From Karalla daura (taxonomy: Eukaryota; Chordata; Actinopteri; Chaetodontiformes; Leiognathidae): a stretch of 64,000 nucleotides of DNA. The first letter of the stretch is position 1. Each line of letters begins with the position of its first letter. Below are positions 1 to 14,500 of the stretch, one piece after another. The stretch is taken from assembly GCA_029224185.1 (NCBI GenBank), contig CM055200.1:9936670-10000669 (forward strand), in the 5' to 3' direction. The position numbers and the translations under genes were made by a program. Under the pieces are notes generated by a model that was not told where the DNA came from, ran no database searches, and saw only the letters and a program-made list of their open reading frames with translations.

Positions 1-1041
1 ACGGATAGATTTCATAGCTCAGTTGGAAAGAGAAGTGCTGAAAGTGCTGCAAATCTGTCATCTTTCTTGTCAGTAGAAACAGAAGTAGTAGGAGGGTGGG
101 TGTGGTGATGGAGGGGTTGCAGAGGAAGGCAGACAGTTATTAAAATGATTGTACCGTCTGAATAGCAGAGTAGTGAAGTGTGTCAGATGCAAATGAAGGA
201 AACTTCTCTTCGGAGCACCCTTACCCCCCCCTCACCCCCCCGACAGGCTGGCAGAACACATCCGCTAACACTATCTACCCACTTACACCCCCTACATTTC
301 ATGAATTACTGATGACAATCTCTATGTGCTCGATAGTGTAGGATAATCTCTGCTCCTAAGGCTCGATACGAAAGTGCCACACCCTCATTACTTCTCATAA
401 TCCCACAACTGTGAAAACTAGGCGCTGGTATTTTCAGTCACCGTCTCACCAGCAGTGGAAACTTTTAAGCACTGTGTGTGTGTGTGTGTATTAGAGAGTG
501 TAAATAATTTTTAACAATGATCAACATTTTGGTTGAAATCAGGGCATGTTTAGCAGTAATGAGCGATGAAGCTGGACTGGATGGTGGTGGATTTAAATGA
601 CAGAAAGTGTTACAAAACACACTTTACAAAACAATATTTAAACCCACTTTTCTTTGCCTTGAAACTACTACGTTTCTACTGAAGGCAACAAAGTCAGAAA
701 ATCATTCTTATTAGTATTAAATCCAATTGGATTATTTCAGAGTTGCGCACACGAAAAAAGGGGGAGGTGAAAAAAAAGTAGAAACAGAATGTGACTTTGT
801 CAGTATTAATTGCTGATTGTCAGTTTGTTGTCTCGTTCATACACACACACACACACACACACACACCAGTGTGTAAGCTTCCTCCTGGGTATCCAGACTT
901 CGCTGGTGTGGTCCTCAGTATCTGTTAACGGTTTCGTTGTTTCTCATCTCCACCCTGCTCCCTGGTGTAGCTTTTGCACCTCACTATGAGCAGACGCCTC
1001 TAACCTCCAGCCCCCCTCCTAACACACCACCACCATCCACC

Positions 1042-1093
<52 letters not shown>

Positions 1094-1254
1094 GAGAATT
1101 CTGTCAACCCACAAGCCTCTTCCTGCCTCTCCTCACTTGAAACATTCAGACCAACTTTTCCAGTCCCCTTTGCTCTATATGTCAAGTCTTTTCTGTGACT
1201 TCCATTTCACTGTCTAAAGATTCCACCTGCCCCCAGTCTATACACACACACACA

Positions 1255-1296
<42 letters not shown>

Positions 1297-3130
1297 CATC
1301 TAACCTCCTCCTCACACTTCCTGCTTACACCCGGCAGAGAGCAATAAGGCGTATAACTCCTTATATTTCCTATAATCTGAGTTTGATGTGCTTGAATTCA
1401 TGAGGAGAGTGTTTCGACGGCTTCTCTGGGTTGAAACTGGCTCATTTGCTGAGCGCCTCGCTCTTCTCTAGATGTTTTTATAATTTGGCGTGGGAAGATT
1501 ACAGCTCTGCAAAAACTAAACACATAATCGGCAACATTTTGTACTGTAGTACTGTAGGAAATTCAAAATAAGACAATATTCACTTTGTGCTCTAGCTGCG
1601 TAGCTACTTCCTGAATATTCGACTTGCACCTTACTTTCCACTTTACCACGCAATTGGGTTGTGGCTGAATGTAGGAACTCTCTTTTTTATTTTTGTCAAC
1701 CCCCCCCCACACACACACACACACACGCACACACACACACACATGCACACACATACTCGCAGCACATCCGTGTTTCCCTTTACACCATCTGCCCAGAAAA
1801 AAGGGCACATGAGAATATACCCCCCCCCCCCCCACCCCACACCACCCCCACCCCTCTGCCCCCGACCTCCAAACTCCAGATGCTGAAGAACGAGGCCTGT
1901 GGAGCGGTGGCACAGCGGAGTAACACGCAACACCCCTGTGTTGCACTGAACCAATCATCTGCACCAGTGACCTTTGCCCCCCCTCCCACCCCGCCCTCCC
2001 CCCTCCTGCTCCACGCCACCTCTTCCTCCCCTCACACTTGAATCCTGGGCGTCTTCGAGCCGTCGAGCTCCTGACTCGACTCCGCAGAACGCGACGCGTT
2101 GCGACAGAGCGGCCCGGTGGCTTCCCACTATTTGTTCCAAATGTGTGGAGCCATCTGTCAGTAAAACAGGAAGGCCTAGGTTCCCCTTCTCCCTTGGGCT
2201 CGTTTCGCTATTTTCGGGAGCTTCACTTCTCCCTGAGTGGCTGCTTGGACTGGGCAGCGGCCCCACCAAGGGCTTCTTGAAGTGGCGGAGCTGGGGCTGA
2301 GGCTGTCGGGCCCATCTGCTGCCGGCTTGAGGGCCATCCATTATTAATGGGGCCACAAGCACTGGTGACTCCTCAGATATTCAGCCCTGGCCGAAGGATC
2401 GCTTCTGAAAAATAAATAAAGAGAACAAACTTCTCTGTCCTTTGGTCCGCTTTCTCTGCCTCCCTCCTTTTCTCTGCTCTCTCCTTCCTGTCGCCTCCAC
2501 TCTGCTGACTTCTTGCCCTCCCGCCGCTGCGTCTGCTTCTCTGCCTAGGTGTCCATCCCGCCGCTTCTCTGTCTCCTTCTTCTTCTTCTTCTCTTCTCTT
2601 CTCTTCTCTTCTCTTCTCTTCTCTCTCTCTTTGTCTCTCATTGTGCCTCGCATGCGCCGGGCCGCGGGCTCAGCGATGCATGCTCAGTAAATTAGAGAGA
2701 ACATGAGCGCCGATCAGTTGGGCACGGCAAACACCCGCATCCTCGTGACCCGGGGCCAGTTAATTTTCTGCTTAATTTTGCGGCAGTCAGTTTGCATTTT
2801 TGGATGATTACGTGGCAGGAAATTAACAATAAATAACAAATGTGGTCTGAAAGCCCATTCCCGGCAACCCCCCGCGCTACCAGCGGGCCCCCATCAGCCG
2901 CGGCCGAGCTGAGTCTGTCTGTCAGAGTTGTAATGAAAATGTCTTTGTAATGTATGGCACGGGGGACCGCGCGCGTGTGTGTGTGTGTGACAAGAGCGAT
3001 CTCGCCGAGGTGATAAAGTCACGCCGAGAACTACACCTTTTACTCCACTCCGGCTTCTTATAATGTTGTTTCTAAGGTCTGCACTTGATTAAACTTACAC
3101 GCATCTACATCTCCATCTCTCTCCCGTTAG
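1..3130. other. non-coding region upstream of first ikzf1 coding exon
   Basis: No open reading frame here resembles a known protein. The stretch holds several CA tracts (840-1745), a C-rich block near 1820-2030 and a pyrimidine tract with CTTCT repeats (about 2577-2630). Around 2700-2960 there is a less repetitive, mixed-composition block before the acceptor at 3129-3130. The exon at 3131-3184 begins right after that acceptor and has 14 untranslated bases before its ATG, so the true first, untranslated ikzf1 exon must lie further upstream, here or outside the window. I could not place it. Confidence 0.6.
840..1745. repeat. cluster of CA dinucleotide microsatellites
   Basis: Nearly pure CA tracts lie at about 840-867, 1044-1092, 1242-1292 (interrupted) and 1709-1745 (interrupted). 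They account for the apparent His/Thr-rich and Cys/Val-rich reading frames in this stretch, which are not genes. Confidence 0.95.
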
Positions 3131-3144
3131 AGTACTTGCACCGC

Positions 3145-3503
3145 ATGGAGACAGAAGAGGCCCAGGAAATGGCCCAGATGCCAGGTAAAAGACCACCCAC
3201 TGCATGATTGAGCCATACAGTGCGAAAGGTAGATACAATAGGCCCACAAACAGGCCACTAACACCAGCGCAAGGTAATTTTGCTCCTCCTGAATGAGGCC
3301 CAAAGGGGCTGCGCGGTGAGTGACGGGTGTTTGCTGGTGTGTGTCTCCCTCCCCAGGCAGGGACAGCCCCCCAGCCAACGAAACGTCCGAGGAGGCGGAG
3401 GAGCCCATGGCTGTCCCCGAGGACCTGTCAGCCAGCTCCACCCAGCAGCAGAACAACCGAGGGGACAAAGGTACGAGGCGGCAATGCACCCACAACACCC
3501 CCC

Positions 3504-3554
<51 letters not shown>

Positions 3555-6500
3555 TATGACTGATGTTCACGTTAAGAAGGAATAAATGAACCCATGTGTG
3601 CAATCGCTGCGTTAGGACGAGTGTAAGCAAAGCAGAGTGAGTCAGAAACACTGTAGTGCCTTTTCCCATCAGCACTAATGTATTCAGACCCGACGCATCC
3701 AAATGAGAGGGACATCCTTAAATGGAAGAAATGTCACCATCAAAAGCGTAACATGCGTTTAAGAAAACACACAAAAATGTTCTTATAACTTAATCCCATA
3801 CATATCCAGTGGGAGACATTTGCCCTTCCAAATCCCATGGAAAAAATAATTTAAACTGTAAAAGAGACACATTTAGGTCATTGGCAGAAAAGGTGAAAAA
3901 AAAATCCCTTTGATCCATGGCATGTCATTAATAAGCCCAATCTTAAGGAATAGCTAATGTGGCCTTGATTTGAGTTTGTCAGCATCAAGCCAGGGAATAT
4001 CATGGTGAAAGTCAGGATGTAGCGTGCTAGGGGGATTCACATTGCCAGCGTATATTTATCTACTCGTGTGGTTGTCTTGTTCTTTTTTCAAGGTGGCATC
4101 ATTATTGGTCATTAATAGCTAATCGCAGTGGCAAAATGAGAAAGAGGTAACATGCAATTTTTCATAGGAGAAAAAAATAAAGGTGCTGTTTTACACATCC
4201 CCACAAATATTAAAACATCAGGGCCTATTACAGCTTTCAAAATGTAATGTAATTTATTGAATAGACTCGCTGCAGAGGTGTGAGCTACAGAGAAACATAG
4301 ACTGAGAGGCTCAGGTGAGATATTTCATCCCGTTAAAGACAGGGAATAGGAAAAAGTGGTGCGATTCAGGACTGTGATCATGTACATTTTACTGGATATA
4401 TATGTTTGTTTTTTGGGGAGTTTTACTCAAAACTGACAGCTGGCTATCCTATCAGTGTTTTTCCACTTATCCAGATAACGGCGTAGATTAGCAGCACAGT
4501 CAAAAATAAAAAGCGACAGGAAACTGAAATAGGATGTGTAAGAGTTTCCTAAGAAGAACTTGCCTTTAGACAGTTTCAACACTCCTGGAGATAAAGAGTT
4601 CAGGAACAGTGCCAAAGTCACCGAGATGAGTGCATCACACATAGGTCACACACCTGCACACGCACACCCACACACAGACACATGCAGACACACATGCAGA
4701 CACTGACATGCTTACTCACAACAGCTCTCGATTTGACTGTCGCTGAGCTCCCCACAGGAAGGATTTTCTGAGCACTTCTGAGCAGTTAATGTGCAGGTCG
4801 CTGCCTGTTGTCTCAGTCGACTGATGGACATTTAGTGCGATGCGTGAAACAATTGGGAAGTAATTGATCTGAAGAGAGCGAGGGGCCTCAGCTGGAGTTC
4901 ATGCGAGTTTCTGTTCATTCCCTGTGCGGCGCGCTCACTTTGTGTGTGTGTGTGTGTGTGTGTCTAAAAAGGGACAGAGAAAAAGAGCCCAAAGAGCGAA
5001 AGAAGGGAAGTGCAAGTATCTCGTACATCTATGCATCGCTGCCTCTGTGATAAAAGCCAGAAAGAGTTATAATTATCAGTCAGGATCATGTGCTGCGCAG
5101 TTCTCTGCAGTGAAAAAAAAGGCAAAAAGCCGGACTATATGTGGGACATGGAACGTCGAAAGCTCGAAACCTCAAAACCCAGGTTATTTCCTGTTGCAAA
5201 TAAGTCTTTGCAATGCTAAAATCCACACACATGAGTCAGAGTATAACACTCATACACTGACTCATGCTGTGTAGTAAGAATTTGAATACTTTTAAGTTAT
5301 GCACTCTGCATATCTTAATTTTATTCGCACACGTGAGTTTTAAACCTCAAATCGTGCATGGAAAAATGTGGTCGATCGAGGTGATCTTCTCGAGGTGCCG
5401 CCAAAATGATTTCTCTTTCACTTTCAGTGATTCAGACACGGCCTTCGCTATTTCAGAGCAGACGAGACTGAGTCGAGTCTAGTTCCCGAAAACATGGAGG
5501 CGAGTTTTTTGGTTTTTTTTGTTGAGAAAAAGTGCAAAGGGGGGAGGAAAAGCAGGCTGTTTTTGGTGTTCCTGCAAGTCGCGCTGAGCGTGTTGCTTGC
5601 GTGGTTTAACACATGTGGTTCCACTATCATGCACACAGGGTTATTTTCAGGCAGTGAGAGCAGCGCTAGTCAGTAACAGGAACCTCCAGCGGGCTCCCCG
5701 TGTTTCCATGCTGCAGAACTAACACGTTCGCCGAGTTGCCTCCTAACTGCTATCAATTATTTCCTCCTTTTATACCACCTGAAATACGTTTTTTTTTTTA
5801 TCCTTAAACTAGAGCTGTTGTAAAGGTGTGGGTCACGTCTGTCAGTCGTGTGTCTTTGTTTCCCACTGAACGTGCGGTCTGAGCATTAGATCCACATCGC
5901 GTTCTGCCCGTTTTACTGCCACCGGTTTTGTTTGTCTATGCAAGTGATCTGACACCTGCTTCCCAAAACGAGCAAATCAGGATGTGTGACTGTGACAAAT
6001 ATGATATAAAGTAAAAAGCCCTGTTCCTACTCCCAATTCAGTCATAACTTCCCCATATCCATGAGAAGTGTGTGGCAGCTCCGCTTTCATGGTTCCCTTC
6101 TGTCTGCCTTCGGCGGCTGACAACCTGAACTGACAATTACAGATGAACACCGAGGTTTTTCTTAGTGCAGTTCTGATGTGTAACCTGCTCCAGGGTGTAA
6201 ATTTAAGGAATTAAACCCGGATCAATGGCAAGTACTAAGAAAGCCCAAAGTCTTTTGAGGGCATCATGTTGGAAGGTACATAATTTCACAATTCCCAGCT
6301 GAAGGTTACCCAGTTAGTGAGAGGTTTTTGTGGCTGAAACTATAAATCGAATGAGTGCTGAAGTGGCAAAGCTTTCAAAAAGTGTGATCTGCAAATGGGA
6401 CAGTCTTGAACCCTTGCCCTGAAAAAATCCCTGCAGTTTAGTTTTTTTTCCTCTAACGCTTCTAACATTTAACCTAACCTCAGCGGTTCAAGTGGGAAAC

Positions 6501-8473
6501 TGCAAAGGAACAAATGTCAGTGACAAAGTCCATGTGAGCTTCTACAGTGGGATAAAGGGATAGGGAACGACTGTGAAGAAACTGAAGCAATTTAAAACAA
6601 TAGAAAGCCATTTTTACTATTTTATTCTGTCACCTGAAACCCATGAGTCCAGTGTGTGCAAACAAATGTGTGAGCAGGTGGCAGTAATGACGGATAGTGG
6701 ATAGTCAGGTGGAAGCTAGGATAGATACTGTTAGCCAAGTTTATGAAATATTATTATGTTATAAACTGTTGATATAGTAAGTAGTGAGGGTGTTAGCTGA
6801 GAAGTTGTTAAACTAACTAGTAAGTTGTTGAACTGACTAGTGAAATAGTGGATAAGCTGCTGAGCAGGTATTGCTATCAACCATAGGCAAAGTGAACAAA
6901 TGTATTGTTTGCGATGGTAATCAAAGACAATGTTGATATTAATGTTCTAGAAGTAATAGGTAAATAGGTAAAATAGATAATGTTGGCTAAAAGTAATGTG
7001 AATAGTTAAATTTAGCAGTGAAAATAGGGTAAGAGCTGTTAGCTATAGCAAGCTTATAGCCAATGTATCTAGCTAATGTAATAGATAAATGGTTTAGATA
7101 ATTAGTTAAAAAAGGCTAAAATGGATATATACGCTAGTGTATAGTATATTCAGTTAAAGTAGACTGCAGCTCTTTACATTGTTTACATTGACAAAGTCTT
7201 TTAATCTTAACTGGAAGAAGATAATATTTTGAAGTGGACACTATGTGGACACACATCTGTCACTACTTTGAACTGAATAACATCCAATTTATATTTAGCC
7301 TTTATTGGAAGAAGACACATGGTCCAATCTAAGTCTTTCTCCTCCCTCCTCTCATATTCACATTACGCAGACAAATAAACAGATTTCTCACAATACACAT
7401 CCTGGTAGACATTTTGCGATATTTTTAGTTTCTGACTGTTTGACATTAGCTTCTGTGAAGCTAATGAATATAATAATGGCTGCAACATGGGAATGTTGAT
7501 ACTTTTAAGCAGTAGGTGGGATATCTAAAAAAGCTGGAATCAACCTGAGATTGCAAAATGCCACCTTCTGCTTTCCTATATTTCTGTATCGTCAAAATAG
7601 GCTAATGAACGATTCACCTGTAGTGAGGAATAGCCGTAGTGCTAAGACACAAGGTTTGGATTTGGTTGGACGTGGCATATGTTTGTTGACTAGTTCATAC
7701 ACACTTCTGTCCTGCCTCTTCCTTCCCTTTACATGCCACTCTTATCTGATCTGCTCAATAAATAGACAAGAGCATTTGTTCCAGAAACATTTCAGCCGTT
7801 GACTAGATGAGCAGATTGTTTGTCATACAACAGAAAATTTAAAAAAAAACTTGAAATATATTAAGTGACCTCGACAGGAACACCACCATGAATACCCTTG
7901 TGATTCTATGTAAGCGTCGCTCCACCTCCTGCTCTCTATAGAAAACATTCTGTACATTGATTAGAGGATTTATGTTCCCTTCTCTCAGTGAAAACACAAC
8001 TCCAGCAAAAAAAAAAAAAGGTTTCAGTTACGGGCTGTTTTACAATTCCTTTCCCGTGCTTCCCTTTCTGTCACTTCTCCATAATTCTTGGTATTTCAGT
8101 TAGGCTGGCCTTGTTTCTAAAGCTTCCCCTTTTCCATAGATTCCTATATTTCATGATTTCCACTTCTTCCTCTTCAGTTGTACAAACAGAGGTAGAGACA
8201 TGGGGAAATCGGGCTGCACTGTGACATGCAAACCACAGGCTGGTTGCTGGGGACTTGCATGATCTGTCAGTTGTTTCTAAAGTCCTCTGGTGGGAAAAGA
8301 GGGAGCTGGTAGTTCAGCAAAAAAAAGGACACTTCTCTTTTTGTCACTCTGGGAACAACAAACGTTGAGTAACAAACAAGTCTTGTTTGTTCCACAGATT
8401 ATAGCTGGCATGCATCACTCTCTGTAGCTTACAAACTCAGGAATGAGACAGATGAAATGGCGTAAAGGCCAAG

Positions 8474-8552
<79 letters not shown>

Positions 8553-11507
8553 GCTCATTGCCGCTCGGGTTGTTCAGACAGACACCACCGTCGTCCCTAG
8601 TTTCACACTGTTTCCTGTGTCTCTGTTTCCTGTTTATCTTGCCGTCATTTGCCTCACCAAAGTGTGATGGTGTGAGATGATCTGGGTGCGTCTTCATCTC
8701 TTCGCTGATATCCTCAAATAGTACGACGCGCCGCTCCACCTGTGCATCCTTACGAAATACCCTCTGCTGCCTTCAGAGGAATAAGCAGTGGAGTGTGCCG
8801 TTGAAACGGGCGTGCTGTGGCTTGATCTTATCTTTGCTCGGGGAGAATTCACAGCGATGCCTGAAGAAGCGGGACGTTTTTGAAGCTTTGACGCAGCATC
8901 CCAGTAAACATGAAAAAGCCGTGTTGTTCGCTGAAGGAAACTTCTCGTGACGAAGCCATTGTGGCTCCGGCTTATGTTACTGTGCAGCTGCAGTGCAGAA
9001 AAAAAAGGAAGAAATAGGGAATGAACAGAACCTTAAAGTGAATCCAAAGCAATGAGACACTTTTTTTTAACATGAAAAAAAAACAAAACAATGAAACACG
9101 TGACATAGAGAGTCCTGTCTTGTTCAGAGAAAAGTCCCACCAAACTAGGAGAATAAGATAATGAAACAAGAAACAAAATGTTGAAACAATGTGACCAAAG
9201 AAACTTAAAACCCTGGATGACAGTAGCAACAGAGTAACGTATTGTGCTTTTACTTAACAAATGTTTTAATGGCAACCAGCGAGGAAATTTCGTGTTAACA
9301 TGTTGAGTGAGGACAGACAAAATAGCTCTTCCCTCCTGTCGTGGAGCCTTTCAGCCCGGAACAAAGGCAAGTGTGAAGCCACATCATAATGTCACATGCA
9401 GTAGCTCAGTCTGTTCTTCTGTCGCAGCATCAATGTCACATCACCAGTGCATAACATCATGAAAGAACCATGCTCGTATTCTAAACCGTGGCCCCCCCAC
9501 CTTGCCCTCTTTTCCAGCCTGTAACATTAAAGTTGAGGCTCGCAGTGATGAGGAGAATGGGCTGGCCTGTGACATGAATGGCGTGGAGGAGGAAGAGTGC
9601 GCGGAAGACTTGCGCGTGATCGATGCCTCGGGCGCCAAGGTGAACGGCTCACAGCCGAGCCCCGAAGCCAAGGCCTTCTCCTCGGCCGGCGGTATCCGGC
9701 TGCCCAACGGGAAGCTCAAGTGCGATATCTGTGGGATAGTTTGCATTGGCCCCAATGTGTTGATGGTGCACAAGCGAAGCCACACCGGTAAGCCGTCTGC
9801 AATACTTCTTGCCCTTCCTTTGCACCCATGTACACTGTCAGTATGAGAGGATGGATTGGGGGGGTGGAAAGATGTTTGCTGTGGCTCCTCATGTTTAACA
9901 GCAGTCTCTGCTTAGCACTTTTTAAAAGGCACACTACTGTTTTGATTTGCATTAACTCCAGTAAGCACAAACGTAGTCTAAACTAAAATGACCTGCTCTT
10001 GTGTTTGCAGTCACACGCGCTCTGCAGCAGTCGCACCGGCATCCTTGCGTTGAGCTGCGCGCATGCAGACCCTCCTATCGTGCGTGAAATAGACTCTGAG
10101 CGTACCATTAGCATCCATTATTGTTCAGCTTAATGACTCCGAATTGCCACATGACAAGGAGGAGCAGCTGATCGAATTATTGTGCGCTGAATTAGCAGAG
10201 ATGGAAACTTGGTCCGCGGAAAAAAAGAGAAAAAAAACACATGCCCCTTCGGCTCAGAAACGGGATATCAGCCACAATTAAATGGAATATCTCCGAACCG
10301 ACAATTATCTGTCTATTAAAAGTTTTTTCAAATTTCAAAATTGATATCCTATTGTGATGAAGCCAAAACCAGTGGTGGGGAACATTTTTGAAAAAGGCAC
10401 TTAGCTGTGGAGCTTTAGAAACTAATGAAACTCAAAATGGAAGAAAGGAACACTAGACTAATGTAAATGCAAAAGAAAGTACAATAAAAGATATAATGAA
10501 GTGCCTCCTATTTAAATAGAAAATATTCTGTGGTGAGTCTTTGCTCCTGAAATGCATTTTTAATGAATTTCCTTTTTTATATATTTTTGCTGCTTCACTG
10601 GTGACTCTTATTTTATGGGGGGGCCTTTGAAAAAAAAAAAAAAAAAGCCGTATTAAAACGTTCTCACAGAATGCCACAACACTCGGAGAGGATGGATATT
10701 GGTTTATTCCAGAAGCGCTGATCAGGAAGACTGGCTCTCAACACAAAGTGTTTCCTTCGCTTTATTCAAATGAGGCTGAATTTGCATTGTGATGTGCCGC
10801 TCTTATTTTAGAGACGAAGAAGAGGAAAAAATGAGATTTTCAGATCAAATTGACCTAGGCAATGGTGCATTACGGAGCTGGCAGGCTGAGTCTGAAAGGC
10901 TCTTGTTCGATCAGAGCGCCAGCCGTCGGCAGGGCAGGGGGGTGGAGGGGGTGGGGGTGGGGGGGGGGCATGGAGAGATGGAGTGTCACTCTGCTGTGAA
11001 ACCCTCCCAGAGAGCTGGATCGCTCTCCGCCCTGGAGACGCTCCATCATCCGGCGTGTTCTGGCGCTCAGGATTCTTGTAGTGCAGTGACCCTGCATTCC
11101 CACAGCAGCAGCACACATTTCCACCCGCACACAACAAAGACTTTGTGCTTTTATTGTTGCAATAGACGTAGCGAGACTATCAAAACCATGAACTGCCTGG
11201 TGGGGTGCATAGCAATAAACATCTAAATCTGGGTGCCAGTAGAGCATATAAGTGATCCTGTGTGCATGTGTGTGTGTGTTTTATCTGCACCCCGTTGCAA
11301 TGATGTGCACCTGCTGTGTTCCTCTCCCCAGGAGAACGTCCTTTCCAGTGCAGCCAGTGCGGCGCCTCCTTCACCCAGAAGGGCAACCTGCTACGTCACA
11401 TCAAGCTCCACTCGGGGGAGAAGCCCTTCAAGTGTCACCTATGCAGCTACGCCTGTCGCAGGAGGGACGCCCTCACCGGCCACTTACGCACCCACTCGGG
11501 TGAGTAC

Positions 11508-11538
<31 letters not shown>

Positions 11539-14500
11539 CGCCCCCGCTCTGAAACCGGGGCTCACGTGGTACCGATTCCTGGACCGGGCGTGCAAAGGGC
11601 ACGGCATGTGCTGCTGCACACATACACACAGTGAGAACACAGCTCCACAAGGGGAAGTTGACAGGGTGTAGATATGGTGTCACTTTTTTTTTTTTTTTGC
11701 AAATATTTTGCAGAAGTGTGTGTAATGAAATTTTTGGGTGTAAAGCATAGTCTGCTCAAAATAGATCAGAACATTTTGTGGGACTACCTTAATCAAGTAC
11801 AACTAATTTAACTAACAAGTGACAAATATTAATTCAAGTATTTGACACCACACCCAAGGCAGCAAATTGCATTTAATAAGACACGGGCTATAATGTAATT
11901 ACTTAATACTATATGCCATTCTTAAAAAAAAAAGAAATCCCAGGAGAGGCTCTCAGTACTTTCCAACATCCCCACTGTGTTTATGGCTCAGCTCCAAGCC
12001 CATTTAAAACACACATAGATGACTTCATTCTTTTAATATTTCCATAGACAACATGTGTCCAACTGGGAATGAATGATGCATTCGGGTTAATACATGCTTG
12101 GTACAAGCAGTGATTTTTTTTTTATTTGTATACACCCCAATTATGATGGTGAAAGTGAAAAATGGTACTTGGTCTAAAAAGCAAATTGTGAAAAAGCTAA
12201 AGCTTTTTAACTTATCATGCCATTATTTCCTTCTAGACATATTTTATGTATTCTTCCAGATCAAGAGAATACAGAAACCTTATAAAATACCCCTAGTTAA
12301 AGTGTAATTCTGTCTTTGTAACATGTGAACTGTCCCTAAGTTGCCTCCAGAATTCCCCCAGAAATACACAACCTCAGCACAGAGACAGCCATCACACACT
12401 GATGCTCAGTGAAACCCATCAGACGATATGACAGTGCGTCTCAGCCTTTTCCTTTCATTTTCTGTTTTTGTAGATACGCTAAATCAATCTTTCTATGTAA
12501 AAAAAAAGAAAAAAGAAAAAAGAAAGGGATGGAACAGCAGGTCAATTAAGCTAGAAGTTGAATTCTTACTATTATTTTTTTTAACCAAACCACAATCTGT
12601 TAGAAACGCTACAGGTTATCACTGTTTAAATCAACCACGGTGCTTCTCTATACATTGACACAGTGTTGCTTCTTGCAGTTGGAAAACCCCACAAGTGTGC
12701 TTACTGTGGGCGGAGCTACAAGCAGCGCAGTTCCCTCGAGGAACACAAGGAGCGCTGTCACAACTACCTCCAGTGCATGGGGCTGCAGAACAGCATCTAC
12801 ACAGGTTGGTACCTCGCGCTTAGGTAGCTGTCATCCAAAACTGGATGACCCACTTCACCCCCATGCTATGCATGCCCACAGCAGGATGCCACACATACAG
12901 TGTTGCTGCTACTAAAAAGCTCCAGCAGGTCATTTCAAAATAACCGCATGGCTAACTAAGTCAGTGTAACCACACCCAACCACAACACCAGGAAGTTCTA
13001 TATTCGCCCATCTTTCCCCAGCAGTTGAACACCGAACGACCACTAGAAAAGTCCCTCTCAGAATCACATCTTAAAAAACTCATCTCCCACCGGCATGAAC
13101 AAACTCTCCGATCACAGTCTTCACGTGTGTCAGAGTAGTCCGCCCTGTGTTGTGTGACGGGGAAAGAGTTACATGTCACCAGGCGCCAGTTCATCGCTTT
13201 TAAACCGGACAAACCCCGAATTACTTTGACTCTGAATTCTACTTCTCTGTCTTGCTTTCCAGTAATAAAGGAAGAAAGCAACCAGAATGAGCAGAGGGAA
13301 GACTTAAGCCAGACGGGATCTGACAGAGCCTTGGTGCTAGACAGACTAGCTAATAATGTAGCTAAACGTAAGAGCACTATGCCACAGAAGTTTGTGGGTA
13401 AGGGCTGAAATCTGCTTCCTTTCCAATGTCACTACTTTTGCTGAAGAATACGTGTGAACTGCTGCTCGGCATGGCTGATGCAGTGTGTTTTCTGTTCATC
13501 ATTCTTGCTGTTTCCTTTGCCACCCTGGCTCTGCAGATTGCATGCGGTGTAGCAGAATAGGGGCTACTCTTGCGGCTCAGCCTGATGAGGAATCACGGCT
13601 TTAACTAGTCTAAACTGCCAACCGAAAACTGTAGTTTTAATATTTATTGAGTGTTTAAGCCTCTGTATTAATTCTACATTGAGATGCTGATGACCATTAT
13701 CGCAAAATGAAATATTAAAAAGCCCAAGTGTTCAGAGCAGAGATGCAGAGGAGATGTGAGAGCAGAGAGAACAAGTGCATGAGTGTAGAGAGGAGGTGAA
13801 GTGTCTCTATAAGGTATGACCCTCACATCCTCCTCCTCCTCCTCCTCCTCCCCTCAGGTGACAAACGTCTGTCGGACCTCTCCTACGAGGGCGGGGCGGG
13901 CGTCGATGGCCTGGTGATCGACCAGGCCATCAACAGCGCTATCAGCTACCTGGGCGCCGAGTCGCTGCGGCCCCTGGTGCAGACCTCCCCGGCCTCCTCC
14001 TCCGACGTGGGCCTGGGCTCCATGTTCCCGCTCCACAAGCCGGCCCCCGAGGGCCACGCCGGCTCGGGCCTGTCGGCCAAAGACAGCGCCGCCGAGAACC
14101 TGCTGCTGCTCTCCAACTCCAAGTCGGCGTCGAGCGAGAAGGACGGCTCGCCCAGCCACAGCGGCCAAGACTCCACGGACACGGAGAGCAACAACGAGGA
14201 GCGCCCGGGCGGGGCGGCGTCCGGCCTCATCTACCTGACCAACCACATCAACCAGGGGGTGCGCAACGGCGTACTCCCCCTGGTGAAGGAGGAGCAGCAG
14301 AGGCAGTACGATGCCATCCGGGCCAGCATGGAGATGGCGTCCGAGGGCTTCAAGGTGGTGGCGGCGGACGGCGAGCAGGTGAGGGCGTACCGCTGCGAAC
14401 ACTGCCGCGTCTTCTTCCTGGACCACGTCATGTACACCATTCACATGGGCTGCCACGGCTTCAGAGACCCCTTCGAGTGCAACCTCTGCGGCCACCACAG

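Larger units (their letters stand above)
3471..9517 (+). other. large ikzf1 intron
   Basis: This 6 kb intron has a donor at 3471 (GTACGA) and a polypyrimidine acceptor ending at 9517. No coding exon is recognisable inside it. It contains a poly-C/AC tract, a long TG tract, an AT-rich low-complexity stretch (6650-7170) and several blocks of ordinary-complexity sequence (about 3720-4160 and 4730-4900) that could hold enhancers. No function can be shown from sequence alone. Confidence 0.75.

Noticed and set aside
1..45. tRNA-like A box (TAGCTCAGTTGG)
   Set aside because: No B box or cloverleaf follows. Probably chance or a SINE scrap.
1955..2362. 135-codon - strand and 108-codon + strand frames in GC-rich DNA
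   Set aside because: Biased composition from C-rich sequence, no family resemblance and mutually overlapping frames.
8437..8739. Frames with long Cys/Val or His/Thr runs
   Set aside because: Direct translations of the TG/CA microsatellite.
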